Notes under the pieces: model-generated
The model's database searches: none
What the model was told of the DNA's origin: nothing
The model's input: only the letters and a program-made list of their open reading frames with translations
Program-made: the position numbers and the translations under genes
Assembly: GCF_008802405.1 (NCBI RefSeq)
Contig: NZ_VZDO01000014.1
Coordinates: forward strand, 93,374-157,373
Direction of reading: 5' to 3'
From: Plantimonas leprariae
GTDB lineage: Bacteria; Pseudomonadota; Alphaproteobacteria; Rhizobiales; Rhizobiaceae
DNA length: 64,000 bases
Part shown: positions 26,401 through 34,521 of the stretch, one piece after another
Layout of the letters: the number at the start of each line of letters is the position of its first letter
Position numbering within the stretch: the stretch's first letter is position 1

Positions 26401-27248
26401 CGTCGAACTGCTCCACCGATACGGACGAGGATTCCGGCGTCGGCCGCCTCTGGCTCGACGCACGGGCCGATCTCGCGCCGGGGCTGCAGGCGGAAGGGGC
26501 GCTCTTCGCCGAGCGGGCCCTGTCCGGCGATGAGGACGGCGACACCGATCTGTCACCACGCGTCGGCTTGGCGTGGGCGCCGATCGAGGGCCAGTACCTG
26601 CGCGCCGCTTTCCTCTCGACCGTGCCGACCGCCGAGTTCAATACGCTCGCCCCTGTGGACGTGCTCGGTCTTCGCCCCGACGCGGTGCCGACGACCAGCG
26701 GGAGGACCGACACGGTGATCCTGCGCTGGGACTCCGAATGGACGGAGCGCTTCTTCACCTCGACCGAATACCAGCACCAGTCCGTGGATGGTCTCGAACT
26801 CACCGTGCCGGTCTATCTCAACTCGGTCCTCGTGCCGGACGCGCAGATCGACCGCTTGTCCGTCACCGGCAACCTCTGGATCGGCGGCGGCTTCGGCGCC
26901 TTCGCCACCTATTCCCACGTCTGGTCGAGCGGCGACCTGGACGGGGCGCGGAACGGACTGCCCTTCCTGCCGGAGGACCTGGCGCGCATCGGCCTGACCT
27001 ATGTCAGCCCGGAACGACTGCGCCTGACGGTCGCCGAGACCTATATCGGCGAGCGTTCGTCGAACGTCGTCGACGCGAGCCTTGACGACGCTTTCGTTAC
27101 CGACCTCAGCGGAAGTTGGGAAACGCAGGACCGGCATCTCGCCTTGGAAGTCGGCGCCTTCAACCTCTTCGACGAGGATATCGAGGTTGCACCGCTCGTG
27201 CCGGCTGTCGGGCGCACTGTCACCGCGACGCTGAAGGCGCGCTTTTGA
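23496..27248 (+). CDS. FecR-TPR-outer membrane beta-barrel protein
   Basis: A 1250-residue exported protein. After a signal peptide (to about 27) comes a FecR domain (about 35-170: GDVIRTNAYGQIALLFADRT, then the SVDTAAATAAIRGTDW core). TPR-type helices follow (about 215-640, for example WDTLAGLELERGATREAEVA and ALDLDP-like turns). A long C-terminal part (about 690-1250) has alternating strand pattern and ends TVTATLKARF, as barrels do. TPR plus barrel recalls BcsC/PgaA exporters. The FecR domain suggests sensing. Its stop codon overlaps the start of the CHASE2 cyclase, so the two work together by inference. Confidence 0.85.
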   Translation: MSRSRNSVLAAALAAASFLTVAAAGADPLPRTPAISGQVVQTRVGEEFEPVEDPVLRGVEVRQDVKAGDVIRTNAYGQIALLFADRTQVRVARNSTLVVKDVRADGGVTLGLETGQIFARATRGGSGVSVDTAAATAAIRGTDWTMTVAGSRTTLSVIEGVVDLSNAQGSVTVREGESAAATLGSAPTKVVIAGGDLREQVLFNLSLRNAFELFPSSSLDARETLAEARRVDAIPPERRTAADRVLAAEIAYERDGRVEAASAIAEARRGGRLSAGEEARLQLLEGQIAAYERRYGDAVRLFGRAEPGLEGERRVKARYLAYYARSLADPSKSAAPPKADPASLTSVIGEAVTAAFLQSPRESLRILQAAEPRFGDNAEFQASIADVAFLINEEAIGERALEKAVALDPNAPGVLASRAGYRARFKGDAKGALADAREVTRLTPGDSGAWDTLAGLELERGATREAEVAYRRAIELDPNDPTSRANYALFLLGQSRNAEAKVEIDAALALDSAFDVGYVAKGTQQLAAGDTQGALDNLTRATAANPTSGDWLALLGSAYAIAGDIQAAEQSFEISDRFDPRNPTIAQFRSALALDQYQADEAIRFARQSVDRTRARGGDYEPIESSRDTGTALGSAYRFLSLDAWGRYYGDRVFDPFSAASYFDQALSGSVTPFFVSTGLVDPDPVSDSGSAFASTIQGSLLDPLSLASSSFHPAFVRAPLNEVEIGGGATFAGHDVGGNGTATYQSLGYGPLPYSLTLSASGSTIDRSFADQDDEAINGAALFGFQAGPNDRVVGSFTGAHNEGGSAFQGLPLTTSDRQDGDSFTGLLGWSHTFGYRNVLNAAVFGTVVDRSQFDASLIDTPFFPDTFPDANLRYDLDGDTKDRRIQAGVSHLYGIGDDVVLRYGGEFGYERQKADSIGDLTLSDPTTVLNARACFDAVSQRFAALNPNQGLDELLSFLALFDPASRPSNCSTDTDEDSGVGRLWLDARADLAPGLQAEGALFAERALSGDEDGDTDLSPRVGLAWAPIEGQYLRAAFLSTVPTAEFNTLAPVDVLGLRPDAVPTTSGRTDTVILRWDSEWTERFFTSTEYQHQSVDGLELTVPVYLNSVLVPDAQIDRLSVTGNLWIGGGFGAFATYSHVWSSGDLDGARNGLPFLPEDLARIGLTYVSPERLRLTVAETYIGERSSNVVDASLDDAFVTDLSGSWETQDRHLALEVGAFNLFDEDIEVAPLVPAVGRTVTATLKARF

Positions 27249-29212
27249 CGGGATTCGCTCGGTTCTCCCGGTCCGGCCGCCGCCGAACGGGGGAAGGCCT
27301 TCTCGCTGCATTCGTGGCCTTCGCAGCCGCGGCTCTGATAGCTCTTCTGCCGCCCTTCGCGGAGACGGAGGCGCGCATCTTCGACTTTCTGTCGACAGTG
27401 GCGCCGCCGCCTGTCGCGGAGGGAGCAGCGAACGATGTCGTGATCGTCGCGATCGACGAGCCGAGCTTCTCGGAGATCGGGCTGCAGTGGCCGTGGCCGC
27501 GCTCGCTCCATGCCGATCTCGTCCGGGCGCTCCGGCAGGCAGGCGCGACGGCGATCGGGCTCGATCTCGTCTTCGCGGAAGCCTCGAAGCCGGAGGAGGA
27601 CACGGCTTTGGCGAGCGCGCTCGGACCCGACACGGTGCTCGCCAGCGACGAGAGCCTGATCGAGACGCCGCAGATGCGTCAATTCGTGCGCACGGAGCCG
27701 CTGCCCGAACTGACCGCGAACGGCGCAGCAACCGGTCTCGCCGCGCTGCCGCTCGATCCGGACGGAACGCTTCGCCGCCTTCCCGCCATCGGCGATGCCT
27801 TCGCGAGGAAGGTCCTCGCGACCGTCGATCCCGAGTCTGCACACCGGCTGGAGGGGCGTGGCGACGCGCTCCTCCAAGCGCGCGGGCCGGCGCGTACCTA
27901 TCCGACCGTATCCTACTATCAGGCTCTCGACCCAACGGCCTTCCTGCCGCCGGACACGTTCCGGAACAGGATCGTCCTTGTCGGTCGGAGCCTCCAGACG
28001 GCAGTGGATGCCGACACGGGAAGCCCCGACACCTTCGCGACGCCTTGGACGATCCGCTCCGGTACGCTGCTCTCGGGCGTCGAGGTGCATGCGAGCGTGG
28101 TCGATGCCCTGCGCGAAGGCCGAGCGATCCTGCCGTTGAGTCGATCGGCCAGCCTCCTCTCCATTGCCTTCGCCGCCGTCCTGGCGGCAGCGATCGCATG
28201 GCGACCCGCCGATCGTCGCACAGTGATCGCGGGGCTGGCGTTCGTGCTCCTGATCTTCGTCGCGAGCTTCGCGCTGCTGAAGGGCGCCGAGGTCTACATG
28301 CGTCCGCTTGCTCCCGCGCTCGCCGCCTTCGGAACCGCTGCTGCCCTCGGCACGCGCGACCTCGCCGAGGAGCGCCGGCGGCGGCGCGAGATCGTTCGGG
28401 CCTTCTCGCTCTACCTCGCGCCGGCGCAGGTGGAACGTCTCGTCGCCGAGCCGGACGCCCTGAAGCTCGGCGGCGAGACCCGTCGCCTCACCGTGCTCTT
28501 CAGTGACGTACGCAACTTCACGCCGCTCGCCGAGACGATGAAGAACGAGCCGGAGAAGCTGACGCAACTGATGAACCGCCTCCTGACGCCGATGTCGGAA
28601 GCCGTGTTCGCCGAGGGCGGCACGATCGACAAGTTCATCGGCGACTGCCTCATGGCGTTCTGGAACGCGCCGCTCGCCGACGAAGATCACGCGCTCCACG
28701 CCGTCAGAGCCGGCCGCGCCATGCTGAAGGCGGTGGAGGATCTGAACCTGGCCCTGAAGGCCGAGAGCGCCGACCCGGCCTCGGTGCCCGAACTCAGCGT
28801 CGGCGTCGGCATCAACACCGGCATCTGCGTCGTCGGCAACTTCGGCTCCGAAAAGCGCTTCGACTACTCGGTGCTGGGCGACGCCGTGAACTACGCCTCG
28901 CGCCTGGAAAGCGCTTCGAAGCAGGCCGGGGTGCCCCTCCTCATCGGCGCTGACACGGCTGCAGCGGTGGATGAAGCCCTCGGACCGGTGCTGGCCGACC
29001 GCATCGAGGTGAAAGGCCGCAGCGGCCGGGCTCCAGTCTATACCATACCCCCAGGGCCGCCGATCCGTGTCGACGAACGTAGACGCTTTGACGCGATGGT
29101 TGAACGCCTCATCCTTGGGGAAATCATTGCAGCAAATGATCAAATCTCGGATACGCGGCTGAAGGATCTGCTTCTCGCGTACCATGATCGGGAACAGGTG
29201 AAGCGCGGATGA
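27245..29212 (+). CDS. CHASE2-domain adenylate/guanylate cyclase
   Basis: A 655-residue protein starting at TTG 27245, which overlaps the upstream stop (TTGA). GAAGG lies upstream. One N-terminal helix (about 15-35) leads to a periplasmic CHASE2 domain (about 40-295), two to three membrane helices (to about 390), then a class III cyclase domain (about 410-590). Metal-binding Asp lies in LFSDVRNFT and FIGDCLMAF. Substrate and transition-state residues lie in YSVLGDAVNYASRLE. All are present, so cAMP (or cGMP) synthesis is likely. CHASE2 cyclases are often paired with FecR proteins. Confidence 0.92.
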   Translation: MTGFARFSRSGRRRTGEGLLAAFVAFAAAALIALLPPFAETEARIFDFLSTVAPPPVAEGAANDVVIVAIDEPSFSEIGLQWPWPRSLHADLVRALRQAGATAIGLDLVFAEASKPEEDTALASALGPDTVLASDESLIETPQMRQFVRTEPLPELTANGAATGLAALPLDPDGTLRRLPAIGDAFARKVLATVDPESAHRLEGRGDALLQARGPARTYPTVSYYQALDPTAFLPPDTFRNRIVLVGRSLQTAVDADTGSPDTFATPWTIRSGTLLSGVEVHASVVDALREGRAILPLSRSASLLSIAFAAVLAAAIAWRPADRRTVIAGLAFVLLIFVASFALLKGAEVYMRPLAPALAAFGTAAALGTRDLAEERRRRREIVRAFSLYLAPAQVERLVAEPDALKLGGETRRLTVLFSDVRNFTPLAETMKNEPEKLTQLMNRLLTPMSEAVFAEGGTIDKFIGDCLMAFWNAPLADEDHALHAVRAGRAMLKAVEDLNLALKAESADPASVPELSVGVGINTGICVVGNFGSEKRFDYSVLGDAVNYASRLESASKQAGVPLLIGADTAAAVDEALGPVLADRIEVKGRSGRAPVYTIPPGPPIRVDERRRFDAMVERLILGEIIAANDQISDTRLKDLLLAYHDREQVKRG

Positions 29213-29367
29213 ACCGAGGGCCCAAAGTTGCGATCGGCCGCGAGTCCGGGGAACTTCGAGCCGAAGAACTTCTGACTGCTCTGACGATGCCTCGGCTCGC
29301 CGGTCGCTCGATCGGCAACCCAGCGAACTCGGCCGGAGTGCGCGTCAGCTTGGTCACGTTCGACGCT

Positions 29368-29604
29368 ATGCTTCGGCGCGGCCGGCTGGCCTTCGCCCTG
29401 TTTCCGTTCGCTGCGGTGCTGGCAGGCTGCGGCTACGGACCGTACGATTACGGACGCACGCCAGTCGCTCCGACCCGCGTCGATCCGGTCCGGCTCGGTG
29501 CGCCGCCGTCGCTGGATCCTGGCATCACGCGTCGAGCCGGCTCGTACATCCGCCCGAGCGGACCATACATCAACCGCCCGGCATATCGCGCCCCGCGGTT
29601 TTGA
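29368..29604 (+). CDS. Small lipoprotein, 78 aa
   Basis: A 78-residue lipoprotein with a basic start (MLRRGRL), a hydrophobic core and a lipobox VLAGC, then a Gly/Tyr/Pro/Arg-rich tail ending PYINRPAYRAPRF. I chose ATG 29368 because it gives a normal signal peptide. A longer frame begins at 29209, overlapping the cyclase stop. Role unknown. Confidence 0.6.
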   Translation: MLRRGRLAFALFPFAAVLAGCGYGPYDYGRTPVAPTRVDPVRLGAPPSLDPGITRRAGSYIRPSGPYINRPAYRAPRF

Positions 29605-29639
29605 ACCAATCGCAGCGGATGCGGTTGGCTGTCGCCGTC

Positions 29640-29897
29640 CTATTCGAGACCGTCGACGCGGGCGACGACCTTCGCCTGGTCGTGCTCCACGCCAGCCATG
29701 CGAGCCTCGGCGAGCACGTCGGTTCCGACCTCGATAAGTTCGAGGTCTGCATCCGATGTCATGGCGTTCGCCGCCTGCTTCGCTTCATCGACCGAACGGG
29801 CGATGGCGAGAACGCGGGTTTTGCGAAGGCCGTCGGCCGGATTGAGGTCGTCTGTCGAGAACTCGAACAGATATCCAGTGTAGCCGCTGTCGGACAT
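29640..29897 (-). CDS. Small hypothetical protein, 85 aa
   Basis: An 85-residue acidic soluble protein (YTGYLFEFSTDDLNPADGLR start, then two helical segments). GAGAG lies upstream of the ATG. No family recognised. Convergent with the lipoprotein gene. Confidence 0.55.
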   Translation of the reverse strand: MSDSGYTGYLFEFSTDDLNPADGLRKTRVLAIARSVDEAKQAANAMTSDADLELIEVGTDVLAEARMAGVEHDQAKVVARVDGLE

Positions 29898-29996
29898 GAA
29901 GCGTCACTCTCGTCTGTATCCCTTCGAAGCGAGGTCTCACGCTGGCGCGATGGTGTCCAGTGTCGCCACCGGGTTGCCCTGCCCAGCAAATATGAA

Positions 29997-30022
29997 CCCC
30001 GCTGGATGGATGCCGAGCGGGG
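29997..30022. terminator. Possible hairpin terminator
   Basis: CCCCGCT and its complement form a 7-bp stem with a 12-base loop, 35 bases beyond the stop of the minus-strand gene at 30057-30368. There is no T-tract, so this is tentative. Confidence 0.35.
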
Positions 30023-30056
30023 CTCACCTCTTGTAGATGACGGACGCATGCGGGAC

Positions 30057-30368
30057 CTAGTAGCCGCGGTAGTTGTGCTTCTTCTGGTAGATGTTGCGGG
30101 ATGAACGGTTCTGCATCCGCTCGATGCGCTGGCGCTCACGCGGGCTCACGTATCCGTCGTAGCGGGCGCGTGCCTGTGCACGGTCGATCCTGCGTTGCTG
30201 TTGCGCCAGCCGTCTCGCTTCTCCCGGTGTCAGGCGACCGGTGCGAACGCCGTTCCGGATGCGCTGCTCCTGCCGGTATTCGCGCGCGTCGCCGCGATAC
30301 ATCTGCGCGACACTCGGAACGCTGCCGATGACCAAAAGCGCGAGCGCCCCGATGATGATCTTTCGCAT
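30057..30368 (-). CDS. Exported basic protein, 103 aa
   Basis: A 103-residue protein with a signal peptide (cleavage likely after SVAQ) and a highly charged mature part (RTGRLTPGEARRLAQQQRRI and YDGYVSPRERQRIERMQNRS). Such LTPGEA...Q/R-rich periplasmic proteins are common and uncharacterised in Rhizobiales. GGAG lies before ATG 30368. Confidence 0.65.
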   Translation of the reverse strand: MRKIIIGALALLVIGSVPSVAQMYRGDAREYRQEQRIRNGVRTGRLTPGEARRLAQQQRRIDRAQARARYDGYVSPRERQRIERMQNRSSRNIYQKKHNYRGY

Positions 30369-30668
30369 GCCATTCTCCATTCCAGTCCGGACCCAAGCCG
30401 GTTGGCCGAGCATGCGTTCCGGCATCTGAACCTCGGATGAGTGACGAAAGTGTAATCCGAGCCACGCACTCGCTCCTCAACGCCTAGTACGTCTAGCGTA
30501 GGCTCGGGACTACGAGCGGTGCGGCCACGGCCGTTGCGCGACGCGAGAGGCCGAGGCGAAGGAGCACGCCGCAGCGCGTGGGCTGACCGTTGGAAGGCAT
30601 CGTGGGAATGGCGACGACAAAGAGGCTGAGCGCTCTGCGGATGCGCCGACCGCCTGCGGAGAATGTAG
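30369..30668. other. Intergenic region, no gene seen
   Basis: About 300 bases. A frame of about 35 codons at 30493-30600 on the minus strand is Arg-rich without a ribosome site and is not called. No hairpin of note. Confidence 0.35.
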
Positions 30669-30884
30669 TTAGCGGTACTTGGCGCGCTGATCCAACCAAC
30701 CGCCGACGAGGATGACCGCTACTGCCGCGATGGCAGCGGCGGTTCTTCCCGCACCGATGGCTGCCAGCACGACCGCAGCCACCAGCACAAGCACCCAAAC
30801 CAGCCAGACCGAGTGTGCCCACGGCAACCGGTGGCGTGGCGGTGGCGCCTTTGAGTTCGGCCTGAAGCGATGCACATTGCTCAT
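30669..30884 (-). CDS. Two-helix membrane protein, 71 aa
   Basis: A 71-residue protein with a Pro/Arg-rich start and two hydrophobic segments (VWLVWVLVLVAAVVLAAIG and AAAIAAVAVILVGGW). No family recognised and the ribosome site is weak. It is divergent from the PadR gene, and the region between them holds the putative PadR operator. Confidence 0.5.
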   Translation of the reverse strand: MSNVHRFRPNSKAPPPRHRLPWAHSVWLVWVLVLVAAVVLAAIGAGRTAAAIAAVAVILVGGWLDQRAKYR

Positions 30885-30943
30885 ATGAACGATATCGCTG
30901 GCTTATCGCCATACCGCAACCGGCCGCTGGGAACGCAAATTTT

Positions 30944-30982
30944 CGATATATCTTGATTTGCGACCTATCTAGATATATCTGA
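30944..30982. promoter_or_regulatory. Putative PadR operator, paired GATATATC palindromes
   Basis: Two copies of the 8-bp palindrome GATATATC (30945-30952 and 30972-30979) sit 27 bases apart, about 2.5 helical turns, directly before the padR start. Autoregulation by the downstream repressor is inferred from position. Confidence 0.5.
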
Positions 30983-30987
30983 ATTGC

Positions 30988-31575
30988 ATGAGACATGATC
31001 ATCATCACGACGGCTGCGGCCGCAGACATTTCTTCGAGGGCATGTTCCGGCACCGGGACCACCGGTCGGGGCATCCCGAACACGGCCCTGGTCGACGGCA
31101 CGGCGGCCGGGGCGGCCGGCTGTTCGACTATGGCGAACTGCGCCTCTTGATCCTCGCCCTCCTCGCCGAACAGCCGCGGCACGGCTACGAACTCATCAAG
31201 GCGATCGAGGAACGGCTTTCGGGCAGCTATTCCCCGAGCCCCGGCGTCATCTACCCGACCCTCGCCTGGGCGGAGGACATGGGCTACGCGGTCGCGGACC
31301 CGGAGGGCGGCGGACGCAAGACCTATCGGCTGACGCCCGAAGGCGAAGCCTTTCTTGCCGCCAACCGAGCGGCTGCGGACGAACTCCTGTCACGCGGCGG
31401 TATGGGCGGCCCCGGCGGCCGCCCCGATCTGCCGGCGCCAGTGTTGCGGGCAATGGAGAACCTGAAGCTGGCGCTACGCCTGCGCCTCCGAGAAGGAGCG
31501 CTGACTGCCGGCCAGGTCGAGGCGATTGCTGCCGCCCTCGACGCGGCGGCGCAGGCGGTGGAGAGAAGCCGATGA
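30988..31575 (+). CDS. His-rich PadR-family regulator (NfeR/YqjI-like)
   Basis: A 195-residue protein. The first 40 residues are His/Gly-rich (HDHHHDGCGRRHF), a likely metal-binding extension like that of the nickel-responsive YqjI/NfeR. The PadR winged helix (about 45-125) contains LRLLILALLAEQPRHGYELI and GVIYPTLAWAEDMGYA, and a C-terminal helical dimerisation part follows. It overlaps the DUF2218 gene by four bases. In other proteobacteria this gene pair is linked to siderophore-interacting proteins and iron/nickel balance. Confidence 0.85.
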   Translation: MRHDHHHDGCGRRHFFEGMFRHRDHRSGHPEHGPGRRHGGRGGRLFDYGELRLLILALLAEQPRHGYELIKAIEERLSGSYSPSPGVIYPTLAWAEDMGYAVADPEGGGRKTYRLTPEGEAFLAANRAAADELLSRGGMGGPGGRPDLPAPVLRAMENLKLALRLRLREGALTAGQVEAIAAALDAAAQAVERSR

Positions 31576-31901
31576 GCGACGTCGCGGCCACGGTTCCGCC
31601 GTCCGGCGAGGTGTCGGGGGTGCACAGCGTCGCATCGGTCGCGACGCCGCACGCGTCGCGCTACCTCCAGCAGCTTTGCAAGCACTTCGCCCACAAGCGC
31701 GCCGTTTCATTCGACGAGCGCCACGGCCGCATCGACTTCGCGATCGGCATCTGCGATCTGGAGGTCGTGGACGGGGCGTTGCGAATGCGCCTTGCCGCTC
31801 CGAACGGTGCGGATCTGGCGCAACTCGCCGATGTCGTGCAGCGCCATCTGGTGCGCTTCGCTTTCCGGGAAGAGCTGGCAATCCGCTGGGAAACGCGCTG
31901 A
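31572..31901 (+). CDS. DUF2218 protein
   Basis: A 109-residue protein with the DUF2218 pattern: ATPHASRYLQQLCKHFAHKR, then a beta-rich part, and the end VQRHLVRFAFREELAIRWE. The family often sits beside or is fused to siderophore-interacting FAD reductases. No reductase is next to it here. ATGA overlap with the PadR gene points to co-translation and probable control by it. Confidence 0.8.
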   Translation: MSDVAATVPPSGEVSGVHSVASVATPHASRYLQQLCKHFAHKRAVSFDERHGRIDFAIGICDLEVVDGALRMRLAAPNGADLAQLADVVQRHLVRFAFREELAIRWETR

Positions 31902-32339
31902 CAAGTCAACCGACGCGCGATGAACTCGTCGATAACGCATCCCGGGCCCGCCCGATGTCGGCTGGATCCAGCCCAGGTGCCGGCGAAGTCCATCAGGTCC
32001 GCTTCGCTCGTCATGAGAAAATCGAGCAGCCCGATCTAGAATGCCGGCTTGAAAGACTAACCGCGAGCTAGCTTCAGATTTGCGTTTAGCCGTTGGTTGC
32101 GCGTTAACTCGAAGCGGCGGATGGCGGGGGACGGTGGGTAGCCGATGTCGACTGATACGAGGGAAACCGGGCACGGCAAAACTCAACCAGGCATCCAAGC
32201 AGAAGCATGCTGCATCGCCGCCGGCGCTGTCGAGGCCAGCAGCAAGCACCAGAACCCCGACAGCGTCCTTTCGACCTGATGGCATTGCTTGCCAGCATTC
32301 GCGAACCGTGCGCACTCTTGCAGCAGCAGGAGGAAGACG
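31902..32339. other. Intergenic region, no gene seen
   Basis: About 440 bases ahead of the secreted protein gene. Frames on the minus strand (31661-32014 and 31707-32315) have poor composition and no ribosome sites. The last 25 bases hold GGAGGAAG, the ribosome site for the next gene. Confidence 0.4.
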
Positions 32340-33821
32340 ATGCTGAACTCCGGTGCCGTGAACTCATCCGTTGTTGCGTCAGTCGAAAGCTTCGCCGAGG
32401 TGTCAAGCGCGACGGGCAATGCCATCATCTACGCCCAGCGGTATGCTGCGGACGGCAGCACGATCGGAAGCCCGATCCAAGTTACGTCGGACGATGTCGC
32501 GGCAAACCCGGTTTCGACGACGCTCCTGTCGGACGGCAAGTTCGTTGTCGCCTACAACTCTGTCGATCCGAACGACACGTCGACACCGTACCCGTTCTTT
32601 CAACTGGCGACGAAGGAGTTCGGCGCGGACGGGGCACCCATCGCCACAAACGAATTGGGCCTCAACGACTTCAACACGTTCAAAAACTACAAGGCCGTTC
32701 CTCTCAGTGATGGTTCCTATGGCTATCTCCTCGAAACCTTCGTGGACGATCGGGGCAGTTTCTCGGACACGAAGACGTTCGGCTTCGTCGATGCCGCCGG
32801 ACACCTGGAGGAAACCGTCCTGGCGGTGACGTCCAATGGCGATACGCCACTGCCGCAACTGCATCAGAGCACCGGCTCGATCAGACTGCTGCCCGATGGC
32901 GGCTTCGTGGTGTCGTTCACGGAGGCCTATACCGAGGGAAGTCCCGACTATCCGCCGCCCGAGCCGGTGCCGACTGGCGAGCAGCAGTTCAACCGCGTTT
33001 ACGACCGCGACGGAGATCTGAAGACCACCGTATTCGTCGACTTCGACGGCACGAAGACCATCGAGCGCTTCGATCCCGCTACCGGCATGGAGACAGCCTC
33101 CGCCATCTTCAACACGGACGGCTCGCGCCTCACCACGCAGTTCGGCATCACCGGCCGCTATTACGTCGAGCAGTCGATCGCGACGGACCCGAGCGGTGCG
33201 ATCACCGAACAGAAGCGCTACTACGGCGATGCTGAGCACACGCTGGCGTTCAGCTTGACGAACAACCCGGACGGTACGACGGAGGTGCACAACTACGACA
33301 CGGCCGGACGGGAGACGGTGCGCCAGATCGGCAACCTGCGTGCGGAGCACGACGTCTACCAGTTCGCTTACGCCAATGCTGCCGGCACAGCCCCGTCGAC
33401 CACGACGTTGACGCACTATGGCGCGGACAACACGAAGACGTTCGTCGACATCACGAAAGCCGACAGCAGCCACAGCCAGCGCAGCTACGCGGACGGCGTG
33501 ACGCTGATCTCGCACGAAGGCGTTGCCGACACGCTCTCCGGGTTTGCGAAGGGTTCGGACGCTTTCGCCTTTGGCCCCGACTTCGGCAAGGATGTGGTCA
33601 ACGGCTTCGCGGCAGGTGCCGGCCCGAACCACGATGTGCTACGCTTCGACGCGGCCCTCGCCGCGGACTATGCCTCGTTGCTGAGCCACATCACGCAAGT
33701 CGGACCCGATACGTTGATCTCGTTCGGTAATGCGGACAGCGTCCTGCTCAAAGGCGTCTCGACCGCCAGCATCCTACCGGAGAACGTGCAGTTCACGCAC
33801 GATGCCGGATTGCTGGTCTAG
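32340..33821 (+). CDS. Putative type I secretion substrate
   Basis: A 493-residue protein without a signal peptide. The N-terminal half is beta-propeller-like (repeats of the form LLSDGKFVVAYNS, LSDGSYGYLLETF, LLPDGGFVVSFTE, about 20-230). The middle is YD-like. The C-terminal 100 residues (ADTLSGFAKGSDAFAFGPDF and ...VLRFDAALAADYASL) match the region typical of RTX/serralysin-type exported proteins. Classical GGxGxD nonapeptides are missing. Export by a type I system is inferred. No transporter is adjacent. GGAGGAAG precedes the ATG. Confidence 0.65.
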   Translation: MLNSGAVNSSVVASVESFAEVSSATGNAIIYAQRYAADGSTIGSPIQVTSDDVAANPVSTTLLSDGKFVVAYNSVDPNDTSTPYPFFQLATKEFGADGAPIATNELGLNDFNTFKNYKAVPLSDGSYGYLLETFVDDRGSFSDTKTFGFVDAAGHLEETVLAVTSNGDTPLPQLHQSTGSIRLLPDGGFVVSFTEAYTEGSPDYPPPEPVPTGEQQFNRVYDRDGDLKTTVFVDFDGTKTIERFDPATGMETASAIFNTDGSRLTTQFGITGRYYVEQSIATDPSGAITEQKRYYGDAEHTLAFSLTNNPDGTTEVHNYDTAGRETVRQIGNLRAEHDVYQFAYANAAGTAPSTTTLTHYGADNTKTFVDITKADSSHSQRSYADGVTLISHEGVADTLSGFAKGSDAFAFGPDFGKDVVNGFAAGAGPNHDVLRFDAALAADYASLLSHITQVGPDTLISFGNADSVLLKGVSTASILPENVQFTHDAGLLV

Positions 33822-33867
33822 CTCGGCGATGCTCCCGCTGAACGAGGAGCGGAGCCACAATACTGGA

Positions 33868-34308
33868 TCACCGTCGTTCCGCCTTCAGCTTCTCCGGCCT
33901 CGGCAGGATGTCGGTGGTCTCGATCGCTGTCCTCTGCGCTTCGATGACGGCGACGAGCTGCTGCGCCTCGGCCGGCGATAAGTCGCCGTAGGACGCGGCC
34001 TCGATCACCGCGGCGATGGCATCGCGGACGCCGTCCGCCGTCGAAGTGTCCGGCAGCGCGATGGTGATGCGCTGCTGCATCGGCGCAAGGCGCGGATGCA
34101 CGAAGGGCGCGACGGCGTTCGCCGCCCACGCTCGGTCCTTCGGGTCGGCATTCTCGTCGCGGAAGATGCTGAACAGGTATTCGGCCGGCGACTGGCCGGA
34201 CGTCATCAGCTCGGCAACGGTTTCGATCGATCGCCGGCTCGCCGTGCCTGCCTTCCGTCCTGAGCCTTCCCGTGCCCCTCCGCGCGACCTGCCGTTTGAT
34301 TTCCTATG
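33868..34308 (-). pseudogene. Phage terminase small-subunit-like remnant
   Basis: The open frame reads GGAREGSGRKAGTASRRS and then SPAEYLFSIFRDENADPKDR and AVAPFVHPRL, a pattern typical of terminase small subunits and related phage proteins. The N-terminal GGAREGSGRKAG part lies upstream of the first ATG (34206) and has no start codon before an in-frame TGA, so the 5' end is broken. An internal start at 34206 would give 112 residues. Confidence 0.55.
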
Positions 34309-34314
34309 ATTTTT

Positions 34315-34520
34315 TCAAACAGCCGGCGGCTTGGTGTAGCCGACAAGCTGAATTACGAGATCATTGGTACGCTGCACCACGCCCATCGCGGCGAGTTGTT
34401 CGGCCCGGTCCTCGTCTTCGTGCCCCATGCGCCGATGCAGAGGAAGACGCGACCGTACTGCGGCAGATCGGTGCCGCTGACGCGCTCCAGCTTCGCCACG
34501 CGGTTTTCTAGCGTTCCCAT
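34315..34520 (-). pseudogene. Frameshifted phage-type small protein A
   Basis: It starts MGTLENRVAKLERVSG and reads RVFLCIGAWGT. It must then change frame to continue HEDEDRAEQLAAMGVV and end NDLVIQLVGYTKPPAV before TGA. The same build (coiled start, then a short alpha/beta unit) is seen in the gene upstream. Its ATG lies one base after that gene's stop. Confidence 0.5.
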
Positions 34521-34521
34521 C

